From: an uncultured Desulfofustis sp. | Lineage (GTDB): Bacteria > Desulfobacterota > Desulfobulbia > Desulfobulbales > Desulfocapsaceae | Reading direction: 5' to 3' | Length of the DNA stretch: 51,884 nt | Assembly (NCBI GenBank): GCA_905479735.1 | Contig: CAJQNS010000104.1 | Location: 1-51,884, forward strand | Shown here: piece after piece, positions 33,901-43,020 of the stretch | How the letters are laid out: the number at the start of each line of letters is the position of its first letter | Position numbering within the stretch: position 1 is the stretch's first letter | The notes under the pieces: generated by a model | The model's input: only the letters and a program-made list of their open reading frames with translations | Told to the model about the DNA's origin: nothing | Database searches by the model: none | Program-made: the position numbers and the translations under genes

Positions 33901-35655
33901 ATGAGAAATACGCCCATCAGCTTTCAATCTTGTCCGAAAACCTATACTCGTGATCAGGATAAAGCCCGAACCCCTGAACAGACAATCGAGAATTTTTATC
34001 AGCGCCTAGAAATGTTCGATATCAAGATTCTCAGTGAAGTTAAAAGAATCGATAACGGTCGGCTTGATATTCCGGTCTATTTCAGTGTTTGTACGGAGGA
34101 GGCCAGATCGCTGACAGGAACCAAAAAACAGATGGGTAAGGGAGCCTCGCCCATCCAGTCAAAAGCCTCGGCTTGTATGGAACTGGCCGAACGGTTTTCC
34201 TTTTTTGCCTTCAAAGCCGAGGAAAAGAATTTTGTCAGAGGAGATTTCGCCAGCCTCAGAGAACAGGGTTTTCCTCTGCTGGACAGTAGCTACTTGCTGA
34301 GATCCGTAGAAGACACCAAACTGTCGGCTGAAGAACTTGAATCGCTGCTTGATGGTATCCCCATGCAATGGACCTGGGCTACCAACATCAGCAATGGTGA
34401 GCAAGTTTTGATACCTTTTTCCTGGTTTTACGCAATCAACGAGTTTAACGGGCCTTCTGCCGGCAACACCATCGAGGAGGCGGCGCTGCAGGGAATAAGT
34501 GAGATTGTTGAGCGGCATGTCTGCTCGTTGATAAACCAGCACCATATAGAGACGCCGGCCATTGACAAAGCAAGCATTAAAGACCCTGTGGCGACTGAAT
34601 TACTGGCTAAATTCGAACAGCATGGGGTTGAACTGTATCTCAATGACCTCAGCTTGAACACAGGATTATGCAGTGTCGGGGCGCTGGCAATTGACCGCTC
34701 AACCTTTCCAGAGCTCAGCGAGATCGTCTTCACCGCGGGAACCACTCCGGGGCCGGATAAAGCCATTATTAGGGCTATTACCGAAGTTGCCCAGCTGGCC
34801 GGGGATTTCAACACAGGGGCCAACTATGTGGCCTCCGGTCTGCCAAAACCGTTGAGCATGGAAGAGGTTCGATATCTCACCGATACAGAAAGAACAATCG
34901 GGGTCGCTGAGATGAATGATCTCGGTGATGATGACATGAAGATTGAGTTGGAGCGCAGTGTCCAGGCCTTGGCTGACATCGATATGGATATTTTCATGAT
35001 TGATGTGACCCATCCTCGTTTAGAGATTCCAGCACTCTACACGATTATACCGGGGGCTCATTTCCGGGAAAGATCCAGGCGCTGTGATGCGGGGTTGTTT
35101 GCTGCCAAGCTGCTCAACGAACTGGTTGACGATCCCTGGCTGTTCCGAGCCAAGTTAGAGGAAATGGAACATCTACTGCCGGAATCTTACTACCTGTCAT
35201 TCTATCGAGGAATAAGTCATTACAACAATGGCGCCTGTGAAGCGGCATTGGAATCTTTTAACCTGGCGCTAAATCAGGAGCCCGAGAAAGAGGATTTACC
35301 TTACATCTATTCTTATATGGGCAACAGCCTAAAAGATCTGCAGCGCTATGACGAAGCAATCGAGGTGCTCAAGCTGGGCTGTGCCGAAGATGACGAGCGA
35401 GAAGATTTGTATAACCTGCTTGGCTTCTGCTATTTCAAGAAAGAGGAGTACCAGATCGCGATCTCGCACTTCGAACGGGCGGTCCATCTCAACCCTGCCT
35501 CAGCAATGGACTATGCAAATCTAGGGGTAAACCACAACAGGCTTGGCAACCGCGAGGAGGCGATTCGTTATTTCACGCTGGCCCTGACCTTGGACTCGAC
35601 TCTGGATTTTGCCCAGGACCAGTTGAATGACCTTACCGCTGGTCAAGGAAAATAG
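33901..35655 (+). CDS. YcaO-domain protein with C-terminal TPR repeats
   Basis: Residues ~40-415 form a YcaO ATP-dependent fold. The ATP/Mg-binding signatures are present: ACMELAERFS (E94, E97, R98), SAGNT with GISEIVERH (E201, E204, R205), and RAITEVAQ (R291, E295, Q298). Residues ~434-575 are about four TPR units (e.g. GNSLKDLQRYDEAIEVLK; LGVNHNRLGNREEAIRYF). No proline-rich C-terminus as in azoline cyclodehydratases is seen, and no TfuA, peptide precursor or dehydrogenase lies nearby. E. coli YcaO has similar length (586 aa) and is linked to RimO-dependent S12 methylthiolation. The gene starts the cobalamin operon, 11 bp before cbiG. The substrate is unknown. Confidence 0.83.
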   Translation: MRNTPISFQSCPKTYTRDQDKARTPEQTIENFYQRLEMFDIKILSEVKRIDNGRLDIPVYFSVCTEEARSLTGTKKQMGKGASPIQSKASACMELAERFSFFAFKAEEKNFVRGDFASLREQGFPLLDSSYLLRSVEDTKLSAEELESLLDGIPMQWTWATNISNGEQVLIPFSWFYAINEFNGPSAGNTIEEAALQGISEIVERHVCSLINQHHIETPAIDKASIKDPVATELLAKFEQHGVELYLNDLSLNTGLCSVGALAIDRSTFPELSEIVFTAGTTPGPDKAIIRAITEVAQLAGDFNTGANYVASGLPKPLSMEEVRYLTDTERTIGVAEMNDLGDDDMKIELERSVQALADIDMDIFMIDVTHPRLEIPALYTIIPGAHFRERSRRCDAGLFAAKLLNELVDDPWLFRAKLEEMEHLLPESYYLSFYRGISHYNNGACEAALESFNLALNQEPEKEDLPYIYSYMGNSLKDLQRYDEAIEVLKLGCAEDDEREDLYNLLGFCYFKKEEYQIAISHFERAVHLNPASAMDYANLGVNHNRLGNREEAIRYFTLALTLDSTLDFAQDQLNDLTAGQGK

Positions 35656-35666
35656 AAGAAGCAATT

Positions 35667-36647
35667 ATGAAGACGGCCATAATTGCAGTCACTGCTGCGG
35701 GGCGAGAATTGGCCCTGCATATAAGCCGTGAGTTGCCCGGAGCTGAGGTCTTAAGCTACAAGCAGGGAGTGAGAAAAGCCCTGGAGCAGGCCTGGAACTC
35801 CTACGACTCGATAGTCTGCGTGATGGCCGCAGGCATAGTGGTCAGGTGTCTGAACGGACTGTGCCGGAGCAAATATCACGATCCCTGCATAGTAGTTGTC
35901 GATGAAACCGGGCGTCACGCAATAAGTCTTCTCTCCGGTCATATTGGAGGCGCCAACAGTCTGGCTGGAAAAATCGCTGATATTTGCGGAGGAACTCCTG
36001 TCATAACCACGGCTTCAGACGTCTCCGGACATACTGCAGTCGATCTCTGGACCGTGGAAGAGAATCTGGCGGTCGCCAACCCCGAAAGACTCGCTGCAAG
36101 TTCTGCAAAATTATTAGAGCACGGAGTTCTGAAGGTCTATCAGCAGGCCAATTACATAAAATCGCTTCCCAAAGATTTCCAACCGTGTACAAATCGGCAG
36201 GATGCTGATATAGTCATTGCCCTGGTTCATCAGCCAGGGACGGGACTATTATTGATACCGAGGATAAGATTCATCGGATTCGGTTGCAGAAGGGGAGCGA
36301 CCGTCGACGAATTTAAGCAGGCTCTGGCAGATCTTCAAGAACAGGACGGACTGGATCTCAGAAGTGTCGGGGGGGTAGCCAGTATTGACCTGAAAAGTGA
36401 TGAGGAGGGGCTGCTCAGACTAGGGGCGCTTTTCAACTGGCCTATTCGGTTCTTCACCAAAAAGCAGATAAACTCAGTCGCAGGGCCCACTAAATCGGAC
36501 ATTGTACATCAGAAAATTGGCGTTTTCGGCGTCTGCGAGTCGGCAGCCATATTGGCTGCTTCGGGCGGAGGTCAGAGCGGACGCTTGATTATAAAAAAGA
36601 GGAAATGGGAACGTATAACAGCAGCGATCGCAGAAGCGGAATTTTAA
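35667..36647 (+). CDS. cbiG: Cobalt-precorrin-5A hydrolase CbiG
   Basis: CbiG (326 aa) opens the lactone of cobalt-precorrin-5A and releases acetaldehyde, a step of the anaerobic B12 route. The N-terminal domain has VMAAGIVVR and DETGRHAISLLSGHIGGANSLA (residues 80-101); the C-terminal domain has FIGFGCRRGATVDEF. Its 3' end overlaps cbiH by 43 bp in another frame, so they are tightly coupled. Confidence 0.93.
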   Translation: MKTAIIAVTAAGRELALHISRELPGAEVLSYKQGVRKALEQAWNSYDSIVCVMAAGIVVRCLNGLCRSKYHDPCIVVVDETGRHAISLLSGHIGGANSLAGKIADICGGTPVITTASDVSGHTAVDLWTVEENLAVANPERLAASSAKLLEHGVLKVYQQANYIKSLPKDFQPCTNRQDADIVIALVHQPGTGLLLIPRIRFIGFGCRRGATVDEFKQALADLQEQDGLDLRSVGGVASIDLKSDEEGLLRLGALFNWPIRFFTKKQINSVAGPTKSDIVHQKIGVFGVCESAAILAASGGGQSGRLIIKKRKWERITAAIAEAEF

Positions 36648-37381
36648 GTGTTGTAGGTACCGGTCCGGGGGCTTTGGATTATCTGATTCCTGCAGCTCGC
36701 AAGGAACTCGAACTGGCCGATGTGGTGGTCGGCTACCGTACCTATCTCGATCTGATAGCCGAAATTATCGAGGGCAAAAAAACGGTATCCTCAGCGATGA
36801 TGCAGGAAGTGGATCGGGTCGGCCAGGCTCTCGATTTGGCCGAGCAGGGCAAACATGTGGCCCTCGTCTCAGGCGGGGATCCCGGTATCTATGCTATGGC
36901 TGGTTTGGTCTATGAAGTTGCCGGGCTGCGGGACAGTAAAGTAGAAATAAGGGTGGTGGCAGGAATAGCCGCCTTGAACAGTTGTGCCGAGCGTCTCGGG
37001 GCTCCGCTGATGCATGATTTTGCCACCGTTAGTCTTTCCGATCTGCTCACTCCCTGGGAGTTGATAGAGAAGAGAATTCGAGCAGCTACTGAAGCTGATT
37101 TCGTCCTGGTGATCTACAACCCGAGGTCAAAAAAAAGAGACTGGCAGCTGAATAGAGCCATCGAGATCATTGCTGGTGTTCGTTCATCCACTACTCCGGT
37201 CGGCATGGTTAGAGGTGCCACCAGGGAGCATGAGCTGGTCAGTGTTTCTACCCTCGAAACCTTCGATCCTGCGGATGCCGACATGCAGACAACGGTGATT
37301 GTCGGAAATTCGGCAACTTTCATACGCGATGGCAAGATGATAACACCCCGGGGATACGGCGATAAATATCAGCTTTCATGA
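36605..37381 (+). CDS. cbiH: Cobalt-precorrin-3 C17-methyltransferase CbiH
   Basis: CbiH (258 aa) transfers methyl from SAM to C17 with ring contraction, giving cobalt-precorrin-4. The tetrapyrrole-methylase signatures are VVGTGPGALDYLIP, VVGYRTYLDLI, VSGGDPGIYAMAG, and VIYNPRSKKR. AAAGAGG precedes the ATG inside cbiG. It lacks any fused CbiG, CbiJ or ferredoxin-like part found in some relatives. Confidence 0.93.
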   Translation: MGTYNSSDRRSGILSVVGTGPGALDYLIPAARKELELADVVVGYRTYLDLIAEIIEGKKTVSSAMMQEVDRVGQALDLAEQGKHVALVSGGDPGIYAMAGLVYEVAGLRDSKVEIRVVAGIAALNSCAERLGAPLMHDFATVSLSDLLTPWELIEKRIRAATEADFVLVIYNPRSKKRDWQLNRAIEIIAGVRSSTTPVGMVRGATREHELVSVSTLETFDPADADMQTTVIVGNSATFIRDGKMITPRGYGDKYQLS

Positions 37382-37385
37382 TCCG

Positions 37386-37964
37386 TTGGAACTCTATCTT
37401 GTAAGACATGGGGAATCGATATCGGCCGGAACCTATACCGGCAGTTCCGATGTCGAACTTTCCGCCGGCGGCAGGCAGCAGGCTCGTTCTCTTAGTTTAG
37501 TCTTTGATCAGCTTGTCTTTGACCACTGCTTCTGCAGTCCTCTGGGTCGCTGCCGGGAAACCTTCACCCTGCTTGACGTCGATTCTGAATGCAGCTTGGT
37601 CGAGAGCCTTAAAGAAATTGATTTCGGCGACTGGGAGGGGCTTAGTTTTGACGAGATTCAGAGCCGCTATCCAGCCCAGTTGGCCAACTGGACTAGTGAA
37701 GACAATGATTTTAGATTTCCTGGAGGTGAACAGATCCGGGCCTTCAACACGAGAGTTTCAGAGTGGTTCGACAAATTGCTGACAAACGACTTTAATCGTG
37801 TTTTGATCGTAGCCCACGGCGGAGTATTGCGGACCGGTATATGTCATCTCCTTGGTATCGACTCTAGTCGTGCTTTTGCCTTCAGCCCAAAGGAGGGTGC
37901 GGTGTCGAAAATTACAGTAACCAATGGTTTTGCTCATCTCGAATTTTTCAATTGCAGGGGGTGA
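37386..37964 (+). CDS. cobC: Alpha-ribazole phosphatase (histidine phosphatase family)
   Basis: CobC (192 aa) removes phosphate from alpha-ribazole-5'-phosphate or from adenosylcobalamin-5'-phosphate. The catalytic histidine lies in LYLVRHGES, the second in VAHGGVLRT, with [10 protein letters not shown] and EIDFGDWEG between, all typical of CobC. The start is TTG 37386, four bases after the cbiH stop, with no Shine-Dalgarno, so coupling to cbiH is likely. Other phosphoglycerate-mutase-like activities are possible, but context favours CobC. Confidence 0.88.
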   Translation: MELYLVRHGESISAGTYTGSSDVELSAGGRQQARSLSLVFDQLVFDHCFCSPLGRCRETFTLLDVDSECSLVESLKEIDFGDWEGLSFDEIQSRYPAQLANWTSEDNDFRFPGGEQIRAFNTRVSEWFDKLLTNDFNRVLIVAHGGVLRTGICHLLGIDSSRAFAFSPKEGAVSKITVTNGFAHLEFFNCRG

Positions 37965-37974
37965 CGTTACCGAC

Positions 37975-38511
37975 ATGGGAAGGAAAGTTTTGGTTACCGG
38001 TGGAACGAGGAGCGGGAAAAGCGATTTCGCTCTAAAGCGCTGTGAGGAATTGAGAGGCAGCCATTGCTTCATTGCGACCTGCCCGGTTATTGACGAGGAG
38101 ATGGCCGAACGGGTCGAAAAGCATCGACAGGTGCGAGATGAAAATATCTGGGATACGGTTGAGGAACCGCTGGCTATCAATGAGCTTTTAGCCAGGGATG
38201 AATACGATGTCTATTTGGTGGATTGTCTGACCTTGTGGATCAATAATCATCTGGCTGACAGCGCTGAAGCCTCAAAAGTCTGTGACGAATCCTTCATTGG
38301 TGCTGAAACCCGTCGCCTCCTTCAGACCACTGATTCGATTGATGCAGTGGTCATTTTTGTCACCAATGAAGTCGGTATGGGGATCGTGCCGGAAAACCAG
38401 CTGGCCAGGCGCTACCGTGATCTGGTTGGCTTGTGCAACAGGCTTATAGCGGCCGCAGCTGAAGAAGTGGTGCTGGTTAGCTGCGGTCTACCTATCTATC
38501 TGAAACAGTAA
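37975..38511 (+). CDS. cobU: Adenosylcobinamide kinase / guanylyltransferase CobU
   Basis: CobU (178 aa) phosphorylates adenosylcobinamide and then transfers GMP to it. It has Walker [16 protein letters not shown] at the start, the guanylylated-His region [18 protein letters not shown], and VDCLTLW plus [22 protein letters not shown] (residues 121-142). A longer frame upstream (37924) extends into cobC, but ATG 37975 gives the family N-terminus and has a GGGGG tract 11 bases ahead. Confidence 0.95.
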   Translation: MGRKVLVTGGTRSGKSDFALKRCEELRGSHCFIATCPVIDEEMAERVEKHRQVRDENIWDTVEEPLAINELLARDEYDVYLVDCLTLWINNHLADSAEASKVCDESFIGAETRRLLQTTDSIDAVVIFVTNEVGMGIVPENQLARRYRDLVGLCNRLIAAAAEEVVLVSCGLPIYLKQ

Positions 38512-38529
38512 ACTAACAAGGATAAACGG

Positions 38530-39597
38530 ATGAACCTTCTTGAACAAACCTGCAAGGAGATCTTTCCCCAGGATAACCACTATAGAGAGCAAGCCAGGGC
38601 CCGTCTCGAACAGCTCACCATGCCTCACTGGGCTCTAGGCGACATAATGGATCTTGGTGTTGATCTGGCTGGTATCTGCAGGTCCATAAAGCCCAATGTC
38701 AGCAGAAAAGTGATCGTCACCATGGCTGGAGATCATGGAGTAGTTGCCGAGGGAGTAAGTAAATTTCCGTCCGAAGTGACGCCTCAGATGGTCTACAATA
38801 TCGTTTCCGGAGGTGCCGGAATTAACGCACTGGCTCGCCAGGCGGGAGCTGATGTGGTGGTGGTCGATCTCGGTGTCAATTGTGATTTTTCAGATTTATC
38901 TGAGGCAGCAAATTTTATCGACCGAAAAATTGCCCCCGGAACAAACAACATAGCTGCCGGCCCGGCGATGAGTATTGCCAATGCGCGAAAAGCGGTGGAA
39001 ACTGGAATCGAGATCGCTCTTGATCTTGAAAAATCCTACGATATTTTCGGCACTGGTGAGATGGGTATCGGCAATACCACACCAAGCAGTGCCATTGCCG
39101 CAGTAGTCACCGGAAAAACAGTTGCTGAATTGACCGGAAGGGGAACAGGGCTTGACGATGAACAGCTGAAGAAGAAAATTACGATTATCGAGAAGATACT
39201 CGAGATCAATAAGCCAGATCCTAAAAACGGTCTCGATATACTGGCCAAAATAGGCGGTTACGAAATCGGCGGGATTGCCGGGTTGATTCTTGGTGCCGCT
39301 GCCCGAAAAAAACCTGTGGTCGTCGATGGCTTTATTTCCACCGCCGGTGCTTTAATAGCCTATACGATCGAGCCTTTTGTCAGGGATTATATTATCTGCT
39401 CGCATCGCTCGGTTGAACCTGGTCACCTATTCATGCAGGAGACCCTGGGGTGTTCCAGACCGTTGCTCGATCTCAATTTCAGGCTTGGGGAAGGAACCGG
39501 GGGTGCCCTGGCCATGAATATCGTTGAAGCCGCATGCCGGGTGTTAACCGAAGTTGCCACTTTTGAAGAGGCTGCGGTCGCCCAGGCAGATAAATAA
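38530..39597 (+). CDS. cobT: Nicotinate-nucleotide-dimethylbenzimidazole phosphoribosyltransferase CobT
   Basis: CobT (355 aa) makes alpha-ribazole-5'-phosphate from the lower-ligand base and NaMN. It has VTMAGDHGVVAEGVSKFP, GGAGINALARQ, TGEMGIGNTTPSSAIAA, and the catalytic glutamate near GEGTGGALAMNIVEAA. AAGGAT precedes the ATG. It sits 18 bp behind cobU. Which base is used cannot be read from sequence; no bluB or bza genes are in the window. Confidence 0.96.
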   Translation: MNLLEQTCKEIFPQDNHYREQARARLEQLTMPHWALGDIMDLGVDLAGICRSIKPNVSRKVIVTMAGDHGVVAEGVSKFPSEVTPQMVYNIVSGGAGINALARQAGADVVVVDLGVNCDFSDLSEAANFIDRKIAPGTNNIAAGPAMSIANARKAVETGIEIALDLEKSYDIFGTGEMGIGNTTPSSAIAAVVTGKTVAELTGRGTGLDDEQLKKKITIIEKILEINKPDPKNGLDILAKIGGYEIGGIAGLILGAAARKKPVVVDGFISTAGALIAYTIEPFVRDYIICSHRSVEPGHLFMQETLGCSRPLLDLNFRLGEGTGGALAMNIVEAACRVLTEVATFEEAAVAQADK

Positions 39598-39626
39598 GAC
39601 TGTTGAATGATCCCAGAGTGGAAAAG

Positions 39627-40400
39627 ATGAGGGAACTACAGAAGGCGGTGCGTCATCCTCTACGCTCGTTTTCAGTCGCCTTCAGATTTCTGACCATCTT
39701 TCCGTTTTTCTCGTTGGCCGGAGATGACACGGACTATTTTGGTGCCGCGCGCTATTATTTTGTCATAGTCGGGCTCGTTGTGGGTTGTTTCGCAGCAATC
39801 TGCGCCCTGATCATTGAGGCGGTGGCTTCGTCTCTGGTTTCCTCGGTCGTGCTGGCCCTACTACTTTCTTTTGTTTCAGGTTTTCTGCATATGGATGGGC
39901 TGGCGGACACTGCCGACGGCTTCCTCAGCTCGAGAAACCGTGAGCGCTGCCTGGAGATTATGAAAGACAGCCGCATCGGCGTTATGGGGGCGACCTTTAT
40001 TTGTGCGATTCTGCTGTTGAAATCAGCGGCTATTTTTTCCCTGGCGGAACAGGACCTCGTCGGCGCTCTCATCTGCGCAGCTGTGGCTGGCAGGACGGCA
40101 ATGGTTGTAGCGATGTATTTCCTACCCTATGCGCGACCTGAAGGAGGCTTGGGTCTGTTGTTCAATACCAGTGAAAAAACTTTCGCTGCCCCCTTGGTAT
40201 CGATCCTTTTACTGCTGTTTGTCCTCATTTTTCTGTTGTCCAGTAAATTACTGGTTGTTGGGTGTGCATTTCTTCTGACACTTATGATTTTTTCTGCCTG
40301 GTGTCGGAAAAAAATAGGCGGATTTACCGGAGACACACTTGGTTGTCTCTGTGAACTCATGGAGACAGGGGTCCTCCTGGCGGCAGGACTCGTCATCTGA
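39627..40400 (+). CDS. cobS: Adenosylcobinamide-GDP ribazoletransferase (cobalamin synthase) CobS
   Basis: CobS (257 aa) joins adenosylcobinamide-GDP to alpha-ribazole. It is an integral membrane protein with about six hydrophobic segments and the family motif HMDGLADTADGFLSS (residues ~90-104), plus KDSRIGVMGAT. TTG 39603 and GTG 39618 are in-frame alternatives; ATG 39627 has GGAAAAG ahead and gives a normal N-terminus. The end overlaps the open frame of the cobD-cobQ fusion. Confidence 0.92.
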   Translation: MRELQKAVRHPLRSFSVAFRFLTIFPFFSLAGDDTDYFGAARYYFVIVGLVVGCFAAICALIIEAVASSLVSSVVLALLLSFVSGFLHMDGLADTADGFLSSRNRERCLEIMKDSRIGVMGATFICAILLLKSAAIFSLAEQDLVGALICAAVAGRTAMVVAMYFLPYARPEGGLGLLFNTSEKTFAAPLVSILLLLFVLIFLLSSKLLVVGCAFLLTLMIFSAWCRKKIGGFTGDTLGCLCELMETGVLLAAGLVI

Positions 40401-40425
40401 TAATTTCTTTTCCCTGGTATATGGT

Positions 40426-43020
40426 GTGAACGATCTTACTTCCATAACTGATCTCAAGAAGTTCGAGCATGGTGGAAACGTTTACAAGCTTGGAGCGGCC
40501 ACTGATACGGCCGCAGACTTTCTTGATTTCAGCGCCAACATCAACCCTCTTGGCCCTCCAGCATGGCTGCGCTCGAAGATAAACCGAGATCTTCATCTGC
40601 TGGGCCATTACCCAGATCCAACCAGTGAATCACTGATTGACGCTATCTCTGAAAGCTATCGAGTTGACCGTCGATTGATTGTACCGGCAAACGGTACGAC
40701 GGAACTGCTCTATCTGCTGCCATCGATAGTAGGCCGCACTAGAGTAATAATACCGGTGCCCTGTTATATCGATTATATAAAAGTATTCCAGACGCATGGC
40801 TTTGAAGTAAAACTGCTGATGCCCGAGTCCACGGATGCGCTGTCGCCTACCGTCGAACGACTAGAACAGGAACTTGGGGGAGGGGAGACGGTAATTCTTG
40901 GAAATCCTGTGAATCCGACCGGCTCAAAGATCGATGACGAACAAATTGTCAGCCTTGCAGGCCGATTTCCCGATAGTCTTTTCATCATTGATGAAGCCTT
41001 TCACGATTTTACTGCTTTGTTCACCACAGTTGGCGGCCGGACCGATAATATTATCACTCTCAACTCCCTGACCAAGTTTTTTGCCATTCCTGGCTTGCGG
41101 GCCGGCTTTGGTATTTTTCCTGAAACCTATCGTCAGCGCCTCACAGCGCTGCTTCCGCCTTGGTCGGTAAATGTCCTGTCCCAAAGAGTTGCAGAGAAGT
41201 GTCTAAAAGACCAGGCCTATTGCCACCGATCTATCTCAAACTGTTCCGAGCTTCGTCAAGAATTGCAGAATGGACTTGAAGATATTGAACAACTCAGCGT
41301 TTATGACTCTCAGGCCAATTATCTGCTGGTTGAACTTGCGCCGGGCTTGAGTGGAGAGAAAATCTATCGTCAGTTGCTGAAAGAAAAAATAGTTGTCAGA
41401 CGCTGCGGAAACTATCAGGGATTAAGCGACAATTATATCAGGGTAGCAGTCCGCCCAAGGGCAGAAAATCTGCAGCTGCTCGAATCGCTGAACCGGCTGT
41501 TGAACCCGCTTGGGAGAAGAGCAAAAAGCTCAGTGTCGAAGTCTCGAGCGATTATGTTCCAAGGTACCTCCTCAAACGCCGGAAAATCGATACTATCTGC
41601 AGCTTTGTGCAGAATTCTGCTGCAGGATGGTTATCGGGTGTGTCCGTTTAAGGCCCAGAACATGTCACTCAACTCGCATGTCACCGCAGATGGAGGTGAA
41701 ATGGGAAGGGCTCAAGTGGTTCAGGCGCAGGCTGCCAAACTTGAACCCGATTGGCGGATGAACCCTGTACTACTTAAACCAAACAGCGATACGGGAAGCC
41801 AGATTATCGTCAATGGCAAACCGGTAAGGAATATGAATGTCCGCCAGTACCACGCTTTTAAGGATGAAGCCTGGAAGGCAGCGAGGAGCAGCTTCGACGA
41901 ACTCAGCTCGGAATATGATGTTATTGTCTTGGAAGGAGCCGGTTCACCAGGGGAGGTAAATCTAAAGAGACACGATTTTGTCAACATGAAGATGGCCCGG
42001 TACGCCGGTGCCCCTGTCCTTCTGGTTGGGGATATCGACCGTGGCGGTGTCTATGCTTCATTTGCCGGTATCATGGACGTACTGGAGGAGTGGGAGCGAT
42101 CATTGATCGCCGGGTTCGTGGTCAACAAATTCAGAGGTGATCAGTCTCTGTTAGATGATGCTCACAGGTTTGTTTTCGACCATACCGGCAGAGAGGTGCT
42201 TGGAGTAGTTCCCTACATAACCGACATGTCTATTCCCCAGGAAGATTCGGTTTCGCTCCGGGAAGGGTTCTATCAAGACAGAGGAAGCGGCCCAGACCAG
42301 GTGGAGATCGCAGTCATCGACCTTCCCCATATCTCCAATTTCACCGATATAGATCCGCTCTATCATGAGGTTGACGTCAACATCAGGTTCATCGCCGATA
42401 AATACCTGCTGGGCAAACCCGACGCCCTTATCCTGCCCGGTTCAAAAAATGTGGCGGGCGATCTCCGCTATCTCCGAGAGCGGGGTATAGATGAGGCTAT
42501 TGTCACTTATGCCCGCCAGGGAGGGACGGTTGTCGGGGTCTGCGGCGGTTACCAGATGCTCGGCAAGCTGCTCAGGGATCCTTATCGGATTGAGACCAAT
42601 GACGAAACGATTCGAGGACTGGGACTGCTCGAGGTCGAGACTGTTCTTGCCTCAGAAAAGACGCTGACCAAACGACAGGGTGCCCACCTCGAATCGGGTG
42701 CACATATTGTCGGGTATGAAATTCATCACGGAAAAACCAGCGGCAACCAACGGCCGGTGCTGCGCTTTGACGATGGAGAGATTTGCGGAAGCACTACTGT
42801 CGATCAGCGGATCTGGGGTGCCTATCTGCATGGAATATTTGATGAAGACGCTTTTAGACGCTGGTTCATTGATCGGCTTCGTGTGAACAAAAAATTGTCC
42901 CCTCTAGGAGAGGACGGTGTCAGTTACAACGTTGACAGAAGCCTGGACGAGCTTGCCGATCTGGTTCGGTCAAGTGTCGCTATTGAAAAAATCTATGGAT
43001 TGATGAACCTTGGCCTCTGA
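40426..43020 (+). CDS. cobQ: Fused threonine-phosphate decarboxylase (CobD) and cobyric acid synthase (CobQ/CbiP)
   Basis: This ~864-residue protein joins two enzymes of the same pathway. Residues ~14-362 are a PLP fold like CobD: HGGNVY at the start, FSANINPLGPP, GNPVNPTG, D189 and the Schiff-base lysine in NSLTKFFAIPGLRAGFG (K217). It would make aminopropanol phosphate. Residues ~374-864 are CobQ: P-loop QGTSSNAGKS, KAQNMSLNSHVT, EGAGSPGEVNL, and the glutamine amidotransferase nucleophile in GVCGGYQML (C706) with YLHGIFD. It would amidate four side chains. GTG 40426 is the chosen start; GTG 40351 is also open. No stop or frameshift lies in the short linker. Confidence 0.9.
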   Translation: MNDLTSITDLKKFEHGGNVYKLGAATDTAADFLDFSANINPLGPPAWLRSKINRDLHLLGHYPDPTSESLIDAISESYRVDRRLIVPANGTTELLYLLPSIVGRTRVIIPVPCYIDYIKVFQTHGFEVKLLMPESTDALSPTVERLEQELGGGETVILGNPVNPTGSKIDDEQIVSLAGRFPDSLFIIDEAFHDFTALFTTVGGRTDNIITLNSLTKFFAIPGLRAGFGIFPETYRQRLTALLPPWSVNVLSQRVAEKCLKDQAYCHRSISNCSELRQELQNGLEDIEQLSVYDSQANYLLVELAPGLSGEKIYRQLLKEKIVVRRCGNYQGLSDNYIRVAVRPRAENLQLLESLNRLLNPLGRRAKSSVSKSRAIMFQGTSSNAGKSILSAALCRILLQDGYRVCPFKAQNMSLNSHVTADGGEMGRAQVVQAQAAKLEPDWRMNPVLLKPNSDTGSQIIVNGKPVRNMNVRQYHAFKDEAWKAARSSFDELSSEYDVIVLEGAGSPGEVNLKRHDFVNMKMARYAGAPVLLVGDIDRGGVYASFAGIMDVLEEWERSLIAGFVVNKFRGDQSLLDDAHRFVFDHTGREVLGVVPYITDMSIPQEDSVSLREGFYQDRGSGPDQVEIAVIDLPHISNFTDIDPLYHEVDVNIRFIADKYLLGKPDALILPGSKNVAGDLRYLRERGIDEAIVTYARQGGTVVGVCGGYQMLGKLLRDPYRIETNDETIRGLGLLEVETVLASEKTLTKRQGAHLESGAHIVGYEIHHGKTSGNQRPVLRFDDGEICGSTTVDQRIWGAYLHGIFDEDAFRRWFIDRLRVNKKLSPLGEDGVSYNVDRSLDELADLVRSSVAIEKIYGLMNLGL

